From an uncultured Lachnospiraceae bacterium (GTDB lineage Bacteria; Bacillota_A; Clostridia; Lachnospirales; Lachnospiraceae): a stretch of 21,604 bases of DNA. The translations under genes and the position numbers were made by a program. The stretch covers positions 1-21,604 of the forward strand of contig CAJUQU010000035.1 in NCBI GenBank assembly GCA_910588595.1. The letters are read 5' to 3'. Below the pieces are notes generated by a model. It was given only the letters and a program-made list of their open reading frames with translations, ran no database searches and was not told where the DNA came from. Shown here in pieces: positions 13,327-21,214 of the stretch. Position 1 is the first letter of the stretch, and each line of letters opens with the position of its first letter.

Positions 13327-13839
13327 TTATGAAACTTCCAAATGATCACGGAGCTTTTTGATACTGCGGTAGAGCCTGCTCTTGACTGTGTTGACATTCT
13401 CCTCAAGGATATCCGCGATCTCCTCGAGTTTTCTGTCCTCAAAGTAGCGCAGTATGATGACCGCCTTGTCCTTCTCCGGCAGGGCATCGAGCGCCCGCCT
13501 GAGATCGATCTTATCACAGTTGTCCTCCGTGTAGGACAATTCGAAACCAGTCTCCTGCATGGATTCATACGAATATTTCCGAGGCTGCCTTAAATGCCGG
13601 AAGCACTCATTCAGCATGATGCGGTACACCCACGTCTCGGCGTACGCTGCATTTTTCAGCGTGCCACTTCCCCGCAAAGCCTTGTATGCACCGTTCTGTA
13701 CGATATCGCAGGCGTCCGCGTCATTGTGGACATAGCTGTATGCAAGCCGATAATACTGATCGTATTTTTCCAGCAGGATCGTTTCGAGCAAATCTTTGTT
13801 TGCGCTTTTGGCAGTTCCCTTTCTGGCAAAAATCTGCAC
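13327..13839 (-). CDS. sigV: ECF RNA polymerase sigma factor (SigV-like)
   Basis: This alternative sigma factor has region 2 at about 22-85 (YDQYYRLAYSYVHNDADACD and AETWVYRIMLNECF). Region 4 lies at about 112-165 (ALPEKDKAVIILRYFEDRKL, NTVKSRLYRSIKKLR). The frame begins with GTG at 13848, but that codon sits directly on the GAGGAGGTG ribosome binding site. The in-frame GTG at 13839, eight bases after GGAGG, is the better start (170 aa). It is followed by its anti-sigma factor in the usual order and is likely autoregulated. The likely regulon is cell envelope and lysozyme defence, judging from the RsiV partner. Confidence 0.9.
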   Translation of the reverse strand: MQIFARKGTAKSANKDLLETILLEKYDQYYRLAYSYVHNDADACDIVQNGAYKALRGSGTLKNAAYAETWVYRIMLNECFRHLRQPRKYSYESMQETGFELSYTEDNCDKIDLRRALDALPEKDKAVIILRYFEDRKLEEIADILEENVNTVKSRLYRSIKKLRDHLEVS

Positions 13840-14206
13840 TTTTTCCACCTCCTCAACGCTTTCATAGGTTCCCGAAGATTCTTGTTCCTAAGCTCCATCC
13901 AGACAGAAATAAGAATTGCGGACTACATGGATTATGCCAGGCAAAATTTCGACGGCGATACGGTGGCATCGTCTAGAAATTTTAACGACGCAATGGTGCG
14001 AAACAGGCGGTTCACGATGCCAATTTCTGACCGGATGGAGTACTAACCGCAGTTGCAAAAGAATTTCCAGGAAGCTATTTTATACAACATTAGACCTTTC
14101 ACCTGCCGGAATAGTTTCAATAAAAATTCACTGATGCTGCAATTTTTCAGTTTCCAGCTTTTTTCATTTTTTGATATTGGTTATCGTGATATTTTAAGGC
14201 ATTAAA
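13840..14206. other. Gene-free region upstream of sigV with crossing inverted repeats
   Basis: No gene is supported. TGGCATCGT (13964-13972) pairs with ACGATGCCA (14014-14022), and AGAAATT (13975-13981) pairs with AATTTCT (14022-14028). The pairings cross, so they could form a pseudoknot or be alternative folds. Within this block a weak ECF-type promoter candidate faces sigV: TGAACC (14009-14014) and CGTC (13987-13990) on the minus strand, 18 bp apart. This would suit autoregulation, but the spacing is slightly long. Confidence 0.35.
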
Positions 14207-14252
14207 ATAAGCCCTCTATCAATCATATATCTACAACTGATAAAGGGCTTAT
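14207..14252 (-). terminator. Putative terminator downstream of the MBL-fold gene
   Basis: ATAAGCCCT (14207-14215) pairs with AGGGCTTAT (14244-14252). After one mismatch TATCA/TGATA (14217-14221, 14238-14242) extends the stem. On the minus strand a short TTTT follows. It lies about 190 bp after the MBL gene, so it could end that transcript or a lost gene. Confidence 0.5.
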
Positions 14253-14306
14253 GCTGATGTCCTAAATTATTTAGTTCATATCTTATTAAGGCTCTCATTT
14301 TTGCAC

Positions 14307-14328
14307 TTGGTGTAAAATTGGTGTAAAC
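14307..14328. repeat. Tandem 11-bp direct repeat
   Basis: TTGGTGTAAAA is followed directly by TTGGTGTAAAC. Tandem motifs of this kind occur near site-specific recombinase genes and attachment sites, and a minus-strand frame here reads HQFYTKCKNESLNKI before a stop, reminiscent of integrase C-termini. No att core or full recombinase is present, so only the repeat itself is certain. Confidence 0.4.
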
Positions 14329-14439
14329 ACACTTACTGCACCCTCTGAAATGCCTTATTTTACACAGTTTTGGCTATAGGAATTGCACCCTGCCCCGAAG
14401 ATTTGTTATTTTGTTTACGTGATTAAATATAGCACGATT

Positions 14440-15183
14440 TTACTTGGAAATCAAGGGACGTGGGTTAATTTTTGAAATTACTTTTTTATATTTGCATAGG
14501 TCACTCTTCGGAAATGGCTTACCGTGTGCGGGGTAGATCCAGTCGACATCTTCTGCAAGCAAAACCTCCCAAGACTTTTCAAGCTGAGCTTTATCCTCTA
14601 CCCATATGATCAACCTTTTCATACTTGGCAGACCATTCATCGCAGCGTCACCGCAAAAAATAACATTGTCGACACTAAGCGAAATCGAATCCGAAGTGTG
14701 ACCAGGCGTATACAAAATCTTCCCCTGCAGCAAGCCTTCTAACACAGTCTTGTTTTCTTCCGTGATCTCTATAAACCTGTCATCATATTTATCTTCGATC
14801 GCAGGAAACAGATGCTCCGCTTTGCCAAACGCCCCCATCAATCTGCAGAATACCCATGCAAGAAATGTACTGCATCCTCCCTCAAAAGAGTTCTGTCCTC
14901 TTTTCAAGGTTGTCATGGCTTTATTGCTCATGATCACTTTCAAATCCTTGTTTCTTCCCAATAATTCATTCAAAAAACCTGCATGGTCATCATGTGCATG
15001 CGTTAAAAATACATACTTGATATCTGATAATCCGATCTCCTTATCGCTCAACTTCTTCTCTACAGCGCTAAGGCTATGCTCATATCCTGTATCTATCATA
15101 ATGTAACCATTCGGCTCTGCATACACATAGGTATTCATTATCCTGTTTCCAACGTTATAAATATGCACATCAGTTTCCTTCAT
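14440..15183 (-). CDS. MBL-fold metallohydrolase
   Basis: This is a zinc metallo-beta-lactamase-fold hydrolase of 247 aa. The metal ligands are in place: THAHDDH (His62, His64, Asp66, His67), His162 in TPGHTSDS, Asp179 in FCGDAA and His220 in PAHGKPF. The substrate cannot be inferred; the general fold covers thioesterases, lactonases and others, and nothing points to antibiotic hydrolysis. The ribosome binding site before the ATG is weak. It stands between a possible recombinase remnant and a broken methyltransferase gene and is transcribed leftward like its neighbours. Confidence 0.88.
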   Translation of the reverse strand: MKETDVHIYNVGNRIMNTYVYAEPNGYIMIDTGYEHSLSAVEKKLSDKEIGLSDIKYVFLTHAHDDHAGFLNELLGRNKDLKVIMSNKAMTTLKRGQNSFEGGCSTFLAWVFCRLMGAFGKAEHLFPAIEDKYDDRFIEITEENKTVLEGLLQGKILYTPGHTSDSISLSVDNVIFCGDAAMNGLPSMKRLIIWVEDKAQLEKSWEVLLAEDVDWIYPAHGKPFPKSDLCKYKKVISKINPRPLISK

Positions 15184-15232
15184 TCAAAATATACAAATCC
15201 TGAGTTGTTCGTATCAGTTTCGGTGTCCCTGT

Positions 15233-15581
15233 CAATCCCCCTGCCGCCAATGACGAAATGAGCAGTGTTCAGTTCCCCAATTGTCACGGATCACATCTGC
15301 CTTATGCCATGTAATCTTTTCATCCGCGATCTTTTCCTCGATCTTTTCCAACATATACGCATCAAAATCAAGTCCGGTCACATCATGTCCTGCCTTTGCC
15401 ATAGGAACCGGAATCGCCCACTGCCGCAGGCTATCTCCAAAACCTTTCTGGGTGTCGCACCTATAAGCATAATTGCAAATTCAACGTCATCAACAGCGGT
15501 TTCATTCAGATCGTACAGATCTGCATTCCAAGGAATTTTACCGTTCACAACATTTGTTCCATTCTTCCATAAGCATGTCAA
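15233..15581 (-). pseudogene. Frameshifted, truncated SAM-dependent methyltransferase
   Basis: The first frame reads KIPWNADLYDLNETAVDD and VLEIACGSGRF, that is, the N-terminus and SAM-binding motif I of a class I methyltransferase. It then turns into nonsense (RFLWQRQDMM). One frame over, the family sequence continues as IPVPMAKAGHDVTGLDFD, then AYMLEKIEEKIADEKITWHK and ADVIRDNWGTEH. A single missing base near 15413-15416 explains the switch. The second frame stops at 15233, well short of the roughly 250 aa of such enzymes, so the C-terminal half is also lost. The 5' end overlaps the preceding phosphotransferase gene. Clearly non-functional, unless the indel is a sequencing error. Confidence 0.85.
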
Positions 15582-16263
15582 AGATATTATTCAATCTCCT
15601 GATTATACTTTCATTTACCGGAATTGTTTTATCAAGAAACTGCATACCTCTTTCCCCCATGAAATCCACGCAAAACATCAGACAATAGAATACAAACGCT
15701 TTGTGCTCCATTGTATTCGGCTGCATCTCATCCAATAGATGGTCAATGTATCTGGTATCCAGATCCATATTGAGCAATGCAACCCTCGTCATTGCAACAA
15801 AGGTAAGAATATCACCAAAACCCATCCAATCAATATCGATTATCCCAGACCATTCTGAATCTGTTGAAATATCAACGTTTGATACTTTTCGTTGTATCTC
15901 AACTACTTCTCTGGCAATTTGCTTTTTCTCGCTGTCATTTAATTTGTAATAGACCTTTCCGATATCGTCTCCAGGGATATACGAGAGAATCAAATATGAA
16001 TAGTCCTTGTATTTTCCTTCCGATAACACAATCGGTATCGGAATCTCACATACAGACAACTTGTTGAGCCAATAGACAGTATCTTTATAAGCCTGCTCAT
16101 CTTTACTGCATCTGAGAATAAACTTTTCGATCGCAGTAGAGACAATAAAAACATAGTTCGCAATGCCGATGCTGCATCGCTCTATTTGGACAAGGCTCTT
16201 TTTTGTAATCATTTCAAACAATAGAATTGCTTCCTTGTGATCCACAGAATACTGATCCTCCAT
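15538..16263 (-). CDS. Aminoglycoside phosphotransferase-family protein, catalytic loop apparently lost
   Basis: The 241-aa protein resembles APH/choline-kinase-fold enzymes: an N-lobe with KFILRCSKDEQAY, a hinge YSYLILSYIPGDDIGKVYY and the later metal-binding segment GIIDIDWMGFGDILTF. The usual catalytic loop (HGDxxxxN, or a variant with Asp and Asn) should lie before GIIDIDW. Here only about 15 residues (VSNVDISTDSEWS) separate the helix AREVVEIQRK from GIIDIDW, where family members have many more. An in-frame internal deletion is likely, so the product is probably an inactive pseudokinase. AGAGG lies directly against the ATG, so the start is uncertain. It is followed by the broken methyltransferase. 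Confidence 0.7.
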   Translation of the reverse strand: MEDQYSVDHKEAILLFEMITKKSLVQIERCSIGIANYVFIVSTAIEKFILRCSKDEQAYKDTVYWLNKLSVCEIPIPIVLSEGKYKDYSYLILSYIPGDDIGKVYYKLNDSEKKQIAREVVEIQRKVSNVDISTDSEWSGIIDIDWMGFGDILTFVAMTRVALLNMDLDTRYIDHLLDEMQPNTMEHKAFVFYCLMFCVDFMGERGMQFLDKTIPVNESIIRRLNNIFDMLMEEWNKCCER

Positions 16264-16461
16264 CCTCTATAGACTAACAAAATCATTTTAATTTATTCGC
16301 ATTTAAATCGTCATATATCTCCCCCATGCCCCACTTTTCTATCCATTCAATGACTTTTTTTGTTTTTATCCTCTTAAATCGTTATTTTTGTACAAATACT
16401 TCGCTCATTGCAGAGTTCTTTCATCTACTCTAACTGCGCACTCCTTCCCGGCAATCCGTAA

Positions 16462-16968
16462 TCAGATCTCCTTTATATAAATAGGCTTTTTATCATCCGG
16501 ATCTATTTTTCCGCTGTCATTGTATCCGTTTGCTTTCCAGAACGGTTCGCCAGTGACCGCATCCGGACAGATATACATGTTTGTCGCACCGTCATCATAA
16601 AGTACTGTCTCGATGTGTCTGTTCAATATAGTCCCCAATCCTTTGCGACGAAAATCCGGACGAATATAAAACCCCATAATTGTTCCATATCCTTTTTCCA
16701 GCAAACCATATACAGTTCCAAGGTCAATAGCAAACATTGCAATACCAAAAGGTTCTCCATCTACAGTGGCAATCTCAAAGTGCATATCCTTACGGCTTCC
16801 TTGAATTGCAATTCTTTTTTTCAACCCGTTCATAATTTGTTCTTCATCTTCGTGTGTTCCATCATGCGCATTTACTTCACAAATGAATGGAACCCACAAC
16901 TTCGATGCCATCTTAAAATGCTCTTCATTATCCTTTTGAATTTGGATAAAATCAATTTGATTCTCCAT
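16462..16968 (-). CDS. GNAT-family N-acetyltransferase
   Basis: This 168-aa GCN5-related acetyltransferase transfers acetyl from acetyl-CoA to an unknown amine. Motif A is visible as GFYIRPDFRRKGLGTILNRH, with the CoA pyrophosphate-binding RRKGLG at 107-112. The C-terminal GEPFWKANGYNDSGKI matches motif B (FW.. NGY). The ATG is preceded by GGAGGAAATAAA. The gene stands alone on the minus strand, with intergenic DNA of about 200 and 500 bp on its two sides. The fold is confident and the substrate unknown. Confidence 0.9.
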   Translation of the reverse strand: MENQIDFIQIQKDNEEHFKMASKLWVPFICEVNAHDGTHEDEEQIMNGLKKRIAIQGSRKDMHFEIATVDGEPFGIAMFAIDLGTVYGLLEKGYGTIMGFYIRPDFRRKGLGTILNRHIETVLYDDGATNMYICPDAVTGEPFWKANGYNDSGKIDPDDKKPIYIKEI

Positions 16969-17466
16969 TTTATTTCCTCCAAAATTGAATTGGGAGAGTT
17001 AAAAAACGTGAACCCTCCATACACGATTATTTTTCATAAACACCTCTCTTTCCACTTTTTTAAATTGAACTGTGACAATTTCAGATCATTTATGCTCTGA
17101 TCATTCAAACACGCTCTAGCATTCAAGGATCAGCATACGCAACAAAGCGTTACAGCGTAATTTATTATACATCTTTCAGCTTCTTTTTTCAATCAAATAA
17201 AGCATTGTAATCATAGTAAACGCATGTCTCCATTTTCAATTAATATGAGCTGTGTTTTTTATAAAACTCATACAAAACTAAAACAGGTAAACAGTATTAA
17301 CAACCTGTCAAATACAATAGTGTTAGAAGTAAATAATTTAATATATTGCATCAACATGTGCAGTTTACAATTGATCCATAAAGCTTGCGTTTACCGTGGC
17401 ATTGTAATCGCCGCATCCGTAACAGTTCAGCCTTTGGCTTGATGTATCTCAACCACTATGCTTTCT
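16969..17466. other. Gene-free AT-rich spacer
   Basis: No frame here has family features or a good ribosome binding site. The only small structure noted is ACAGGT (17283-17288) with ACCTGT (17303-17308). It should contain the promoter of the GNAT gene and the terminator of the serine hydrolase, but neither is clear. Confidence 0.5.
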
Positions 17467-18588
17467 CTAGCTGATCTGTAACCCGCTATATATTTCCATC
17501 TGTATCTGCTTTGTCATATCCCACACGTCACAATCCTGATTCGACAAGATTGTCACTGATATGTCTTCTTTTGGATAATAGTTAAATCTGGCGGCAACAC
17601 CGTCATTCTGCCCGTCTTTATAGATACAGAACGGTTCTTTACTATCCGGCAGGAAAAGAAACTCAAACGCATAACCGTTTCTTTCATATAATCCGGGAAT
17701 CCCCCACCATTCTTTTTCCCGCGTATATGGACAGTGCGCCGTAAGAAGCAGATCTGCATGAATATCATCCAGCAGGATCTTCTTTTGTACCGCAGTCAAA
17801 AAAGTATTCATATCTTCCGCCGTTGTATACGCCCCTCCGTCCGGCGTTCCCATAGGTGGAAAACAATAAATATTTTTCTTATATCCGATCATTTTGCCGT
17901 CTTCATTGTACAAATTCAGATAACCTTCAGCTGTATTTTGATTGACAAAGTCCATTGACAAAAAAGCGGTATTGCTCATTCCCGCTCTCCGAAATACATT
18001 TTCCGTCACGTATTCCCGATAGTTTTTACCTGTAATTTTTTCTATTGCAAGCCCCAGCAAAACATAGGAACAGTTGCAATACCTGACATCCGAACCCGGT
18101 TCAAAATTAGGCTTCTTATAGGCAAAATTTTTCAAAAAATCCCTGCATTCCTTTATTGCATAATTAGGCGATGTAACAAAAAGTTCAGAATATTGTTCCC
18201 CCGCTTCCTCTTCCGCATCATCATGAATACCAGACGTATGGTTCAACAGTTGCTCGATCGTAACATCAGGAGATATTTCTGTTCCTTTCAAGTCGATAAT
18301 TTGCGTTATGTGATCCGACAGTTTCAATTTTTTCTCCTGCACCAGCTGCAGAACAGCCGTTGCTGTAAACACTTTCGTAATAGATGCCGTATCAAATTTC
18401 GTATCGAGTTTATTAGGTATTTTAAATGCCCGGTTTGCAAAACCATACGCCTTTGAAAATACTGTATGTCCTTTGCATTTTACCATACATACGCCGCTGA
18501 ACAGATCACGTCCAGCCCAATCTTCACACAATGTTTCCGCCGCGTCTTTTATTCTTCTATTGAATAATTCCAGATTTTGTTTTTCCAT
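17467..18588 (-). CDS. Class C beta-lactamase-like serine hydrolase
   Basis: The 373-aa penicillin-binding-protein-fold hydrolase has the catalytic SITK tetrad (Ser69, Lys72), the YCN motif (Tyr170, Asn172) and the family phrase LLNHTSGI. The third KTG-like box is not canonical; KDGQNDG near residue 325 is the likely equivalent. There is no signal peptide, so it probably acts in the cytoplasm and is more likely an esterase or peptidase than a secreted beta-lactamase. CAGGAGCT precedes the ATG with good spacing. A candidate promoter and a hairpin terminator lie in its leader. Confidence 0.9.
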   Translation of the reverse strand: MEKQNLELFNRRIKDAAETLCEDWAGRDLFSGVCMVKCKGHTVFSKAYGFANRAFKIPNKLDTKFDTASITKVFTATAVLQLVQEKKLKLSDHITQIIDLKGTEISPDVTIEQLLNHTSGIHDDAEEEAGEQYSELFVTSPNYAIKECRDFLKNFAYKKPNFEPGSDVRYCNCSYVLLGLAIEKITGKNYREYVTENVFRRAGMSNTAFLSMDFVNQNTAEGYLNLYNEDGKMIGYKKNIYCFPPMGTPDGGAYTTAEDMNTFLTAVQKKILLDDIHADLLLTAHCPYTREKEWWGIPGLYERNGYAFEFLFLPDSKEPFCIYKDGQNDGVAARFNYYPKEDISVTILSNQDCDVWDMTKQIQMEIYSGLQIS

Positions 18589-18692
18589 ATAATATCAGCT
18601 CCTGTTTAAAAATATATTGTATTAAAATGTACATTCTTACAGACATTCAAAATAATCCCCCCATGCCGCCTTTGGCAGCTCAAATAGAAATG

Positions 18693-18716
18693 AAAAACGC
18701 AGTCTTTTGCGTTTTT
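18693..18716. terminator. A/T-flanked hairpin, possible attenuator
   Basis: AAAAACGCA (18693-18701) and TGCGTTTTT (18708-18716) form a perfect 9-bp stem that ends in a T-run on either strand. On the minus strand it lies between a candidate promoter and the serine hydrolase start, so it may attenuate that gene, or may simply be an old terminator. Confidence 0.6.
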
Positions 18717-18759
18717 CCTGTGTGAAACTTAATGGTTCTTAGGGTTCGTCTTTAAAATT

Positions 18760-18788
18760 ATTGTAGTAAAGACAACGCTGTCACGCAA
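18760..18788 (-). promoter_or_regulatory. Candidate promoter for the serine hydrolase gene
   Basis: On the minus strand TTGCGT (18783-18788) and TACAAT (18760-18765) are 17 bp apart. The spacer contains the small inverted repeat GACA-GCGT-TGTC. The transcript would have a leader of about 165 nt that includes the hairpin at 18693-18716. The rest of 18589-19019 shows no gene. Confidence 0.4.
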
Positions 18789-19019
18789 GCGGCAAGAACA
18801 GTTATAATTAATCTGGAACCTAAAAGACGCGTGCCATTTATGCAAACGCCTTAAATTTATCTACATATTATTTCTTAATTGTGCTACATGCCAGTCCATT
18901 CTATTTTCTCTTGTGGTAATGATCCTTTTATTCATTATATATTGTATTATTGCAATGGGAATAGAAGGAAATCTCCTAAATTGCGCCTACGGAATCCATC
19001 TCCTTACCGATCTCTTGTT

Positions 19020-19049
19020 CAAAAATAAATTGACTGCAATTTATTTTTG
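19020..19049. repeat. AT-rich perfect 12-bp hairpin
   Basis: CAAAAATAAATT (19020-19031) and AATTTATTTTTG (19038-19049) pair perfectly around a 6-nt loop. It follows the terminator of the phosphotransferase gene and may be a second back-up terminator. Confidence 0.55.
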
Positions 19050-19073
19050 CTGTGCTTGATCGGTTCTGAAAAT

Positions 19074-19112
19074 AAAAAAGGCAGCTGATTGTCTGTTAAG
19101 ATAATCGCTGCC
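19074..19112 (-). terminator. Intrinsic terminator of the phosphotransferase gene
   Basis: On the minus strand GGCAGC (19107-19112) and GCTGCC (19080-19085) close a stem extended by GATT/AATC and are followed by six T (19074-19079). It lies 51 bp after the stop of the gene at 19164. Confidence 0.85.
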
Positions 19113-19163
19113 CAAAGGTAAACAATATCCGGTTATCCTATCATTTTCTGTTGGAATACGAAT

Positions 19164-19844
19164 TTATAGTTCATATGGACGCAGAATTTCTAAGACCTCA
19201 ATATATGCACGTATGTCACTATATTCCATGTGCATTTTCTTCAAGTATAATCCAGCAAGTGTTTTTTCCATTACTGCCTGCTTTAACAAGAAATATGTTC
19301 TTGCCACATCATATTCTTTTGGGGCTTTACAGACATTTGCAAAGTCAATTATAACAAAATCTTTTTCGGATGGAAGAATGATATTATATGGATGGAAATC
19401 TCCATGGCATAAACTGTTTCCCGAAGGTAAATTTTTTATCTTATCTACCAAATCACCAACATTTGATTTTCCACTGAGCATATGCAGCATCCATTCTGTA
19501 TACGGTACTGCGGCATCCATAGTTTTCGTTAGCCAGTTTTTGTGAAGACTTGCAAAGATTTCCATTGCCTGTTCAAAAGTATCGTGACTCAGCATCAATG
19601 ATGCAAGACTTTTTCCTTGAACCTTTTCCATTGTAAATCCAAATCGTTGATTTTTTTCTACAAATTCAAACATTTCAGGTATATTTTCCATTACCCTGCT
19701 TACCATACAGTGATTGTCATACTCATGATACACAGTACTTTTCGAATAACCCGTTTTAAATAATTTCAATACTTTTTTATCGTCGATTTCAAAAATCTCA
19801 GCCGTATTGCCTTCCGCAATTTTATGTACTTTTTCATTCTTCAT
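19164..19844 (-). CDS. Aminoglycoside phosphotransferase-family kinase
   Basis: This is an APH-fold small-molecule kinase of 226 aa. The catalytic loop CHGDFHPYNI (146-155; Asp149, Asn154) and the metal-binding Asp in VIIDFANV (Asp167) are present, with the nucleotide-binding N-lobe EGNTAEIFEIDDKKVLKLF. Unlike the phosphotransferase at 15538-16263, it looks catalytically complete. ATG 19844 is preferred over an upstream in-frame start because AGGAA lies eight bases before it and the protein then starts MKNEKVHKIAEGNTAEI. The substrate is unknown, and resistance should not be assumed. It ends at a clear terminator and probably shares a transcript with the next gene upstream. Confidence 0.9.
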   Translation of the reverse strand: MKNEKVHKIAEGNTAEIFEIDDKKVLKLFKTGYSKSTVYHEYDNHCMVSRVMENIPEMFEFVEKNQRFGFTMEKVQGKSLASLMLSHDTFEQAMEIFASLHKNWLTKTMDAAVPYTEWMLHMLSGKSNVGDLVDKIKNLPSGNSLCHGDFHPYNIILPSEKDFVIIDFANVCKAPKEYDVARTYFLLKQAVMEKTLAGLYLKKMHMEYSDIRAYIEVLEILRPYEL

Positions 19845-19894
19845 TATGTTTATTCCTATCAAAAAGTTCAAGTTTGTTGAATTGTTCAACACCC

Positions 19895-20179
19895 TTATTT
19901 TACCTCAAACATATGCAATGCTTTCCTGTCTGCTACATTATATTTCTCCAAAAGCTCTTTTGCTTTTTCTTCCCCTTCCTTAGTGATATACAAGGATTTT
20001 GATCGATGTGAACCTTGCCTTATGTAATCTTTCCCATCAAGTTCATTAAGCACATTAAAATCATAACCTTTCCATGCATACTTATCATCTTTATTGGCAA
20101 ATCTGTTCTGTAAATCTGATAGATAAATCAATATCATTGTCAATTCTTCCATGGCTGCCTTTGCATCTGTTTTATCCAT
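19895..20179 (-). CDS. Small DUF6429-like protein
   Basis: This 94-aa soluble protein has the pattern EELTMILIYLSDLQ, WKGYDFNVLNELDGKDYI, SHRSKSLYITKEGEEKAKELL. From memory this matches the uncharacterised DUF6429 family, which looks like a small winged-helix-type fold (the GSHRSKSLYITKEG part resembles a wing). GAGGGATATCAGC before the ATG is a good ribosome binding site. It lies 50 bp upstream of the phosphotransferase gene on the same strand. Function unknown. Confidence 0.8.
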   Translation of the reverse strand: MDKTDAKAAMEELTMILIYLSDLQNRFANKDDKYAWKGYDFNVLNELDGKDYIRQGSHRSKSLYITKEGEEKAKELLEKYNVADRKALHMFEVK

Positions 20180-20232
20180 GCTGATATCCCTCTAATTTTC
20201 ATAATTTTTCTTGCTGTCATGCGCTCATCCAT

Positions 20233-20781
20233 TCATAAGCTATCATGTAAATTACCATTTGATTTTGCAGCCAAATAAATCTGTTTGGACTGTTCGGACA
20301 TATTTCTACCCAAACATACGCCATACCGGGCAATGATTCCGTCATGAATAATAACATCCCTGAATGGCATCAATGTAGCTTCCACGATCTGCGGTATGGG
20401 ATAACCTCCCAGAATTTCTTTCCACGAAGAGTATATTCCTTTCACAACATATACCTCATTGTTATCAACAGAAATCAACACAGATCCCTTTCTTAAATGC
20501 CTGTCCACTATAAATTTCCCATGTATTGCTCTCTTCCAGCTACTGACAATAGCTATTTCTTCTTCATCCAGCTTCTTAAAGCCTGACAGCACAAATTCAT
20601 CAATTATTTCTTTATCTTCCCATAATTTAGAAGATATCAACCCTACTGATTTAAGCGGCAAACCCATAGGTGATGTCATCCCATAAAGTTCTTCTATCAA
20701 CGTATACTTTTGATTCACAAAATCCAATAGAGCTATCCATAGATCATAAAATTGTTTCGCTTCCTCATCTGTTAAAACCAT
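20233..20781 (-). CDS. Conserved hypothetical protein
   Basis: This soluble protein of 182 aa (starting MVLTDEEAKQFYDLWIALL) is not recognised. It has an N-terminal helical part and a C-terminal part rich in beta strands (KFIVDRHLRKGSVLISVDNN, EVYVVKGIYSSWKEIL, MPFRDVIIHDGIIARYGVCLG). The LPF-x-D-x-IIHDGII phrase recalls uncharacterised proteins that accompany SEC-C domains, but this is weak. ATG 20781 is chosen because GAGGTG lies seven bases upstream; the frame extends 19 codons further without a ribosome binding site. It ends 54 bp before the DUF6429-like gene, so the two may be co-transcribed. Confidence 0.75.
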   Translation of the reverse strand: MVLTDEEAKQFYDLWIALLDFVNQKYTLIEELYGMTSPMGLPLKSVGLISSKLWEDKEIIDEFVLSGFKKLDEEEIAIVSSWKRAIHGKFIVDRHLRKGSVLISVDNNEVYVVKGIYSSWKEILGGYPIPQIVEATLMPFRDVIIHDGIIARYGVCLGRNMSEQSKQIYLAAKSNGNLHDSL

Positions 20782-21214
20782 ACAAATACACCTCATCCTT
20801 TTAATATTTTCTATTAACAACATTCCATATAATATCATTTAGTCAAATATATTCAAAATTTCCGTAGACATACACAATTATTCTCAAAACTCTCTGCCAT
20901 TAAAAACGCTTGTTTAAATATTGTATTTCAATAAAATTCATCATAATGGTATGGTCAGCCACTGGAAAGGATGGCAGACCACACATGAAATAACTCCTTC
21001 CGTGGTGTTTGTATGTTTCTTAAATGTGATAACTTAAAGATACCATAAACCAATACGCATATTTTTATGTGCATGATTTCCTGGCACCGTTTTGGCACCA
21101 TAACTGTCCTTTTCCTTAATGATTTTATTTACATGGTTCCAGCCCCATGTCCTTTGTATCAAGAAAGGAAAATCAAGATAATAAACATTCTGTTTTGCCC
21201 CGCTAAACTTGAAT
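20782..21214. other. Region without a confident gene
   Basis: A 72-codon minus-strand frame (21034-21252) with fairly protein-like composition (RTWGWNHVNKIIKEKDSYG) overlaps the GNAT end. It has no known domain and may be a displaced C-terminus of that gene or of a lost one. Nothing else is seen. Confidence 0.4.

Noticed and set aside
13916..14134. A 72-codon plus-strand frame upstream of sigV
   Set aside because: No ribosome binding site, no domain, and it covers the crossing inverted repeats.
17224..17442. A 72-codon plus-strand frame between the GNAT and serine hydrolase genes
   Set aside because: Low-complexity AT-rich translation with no start signal or family resemblance.
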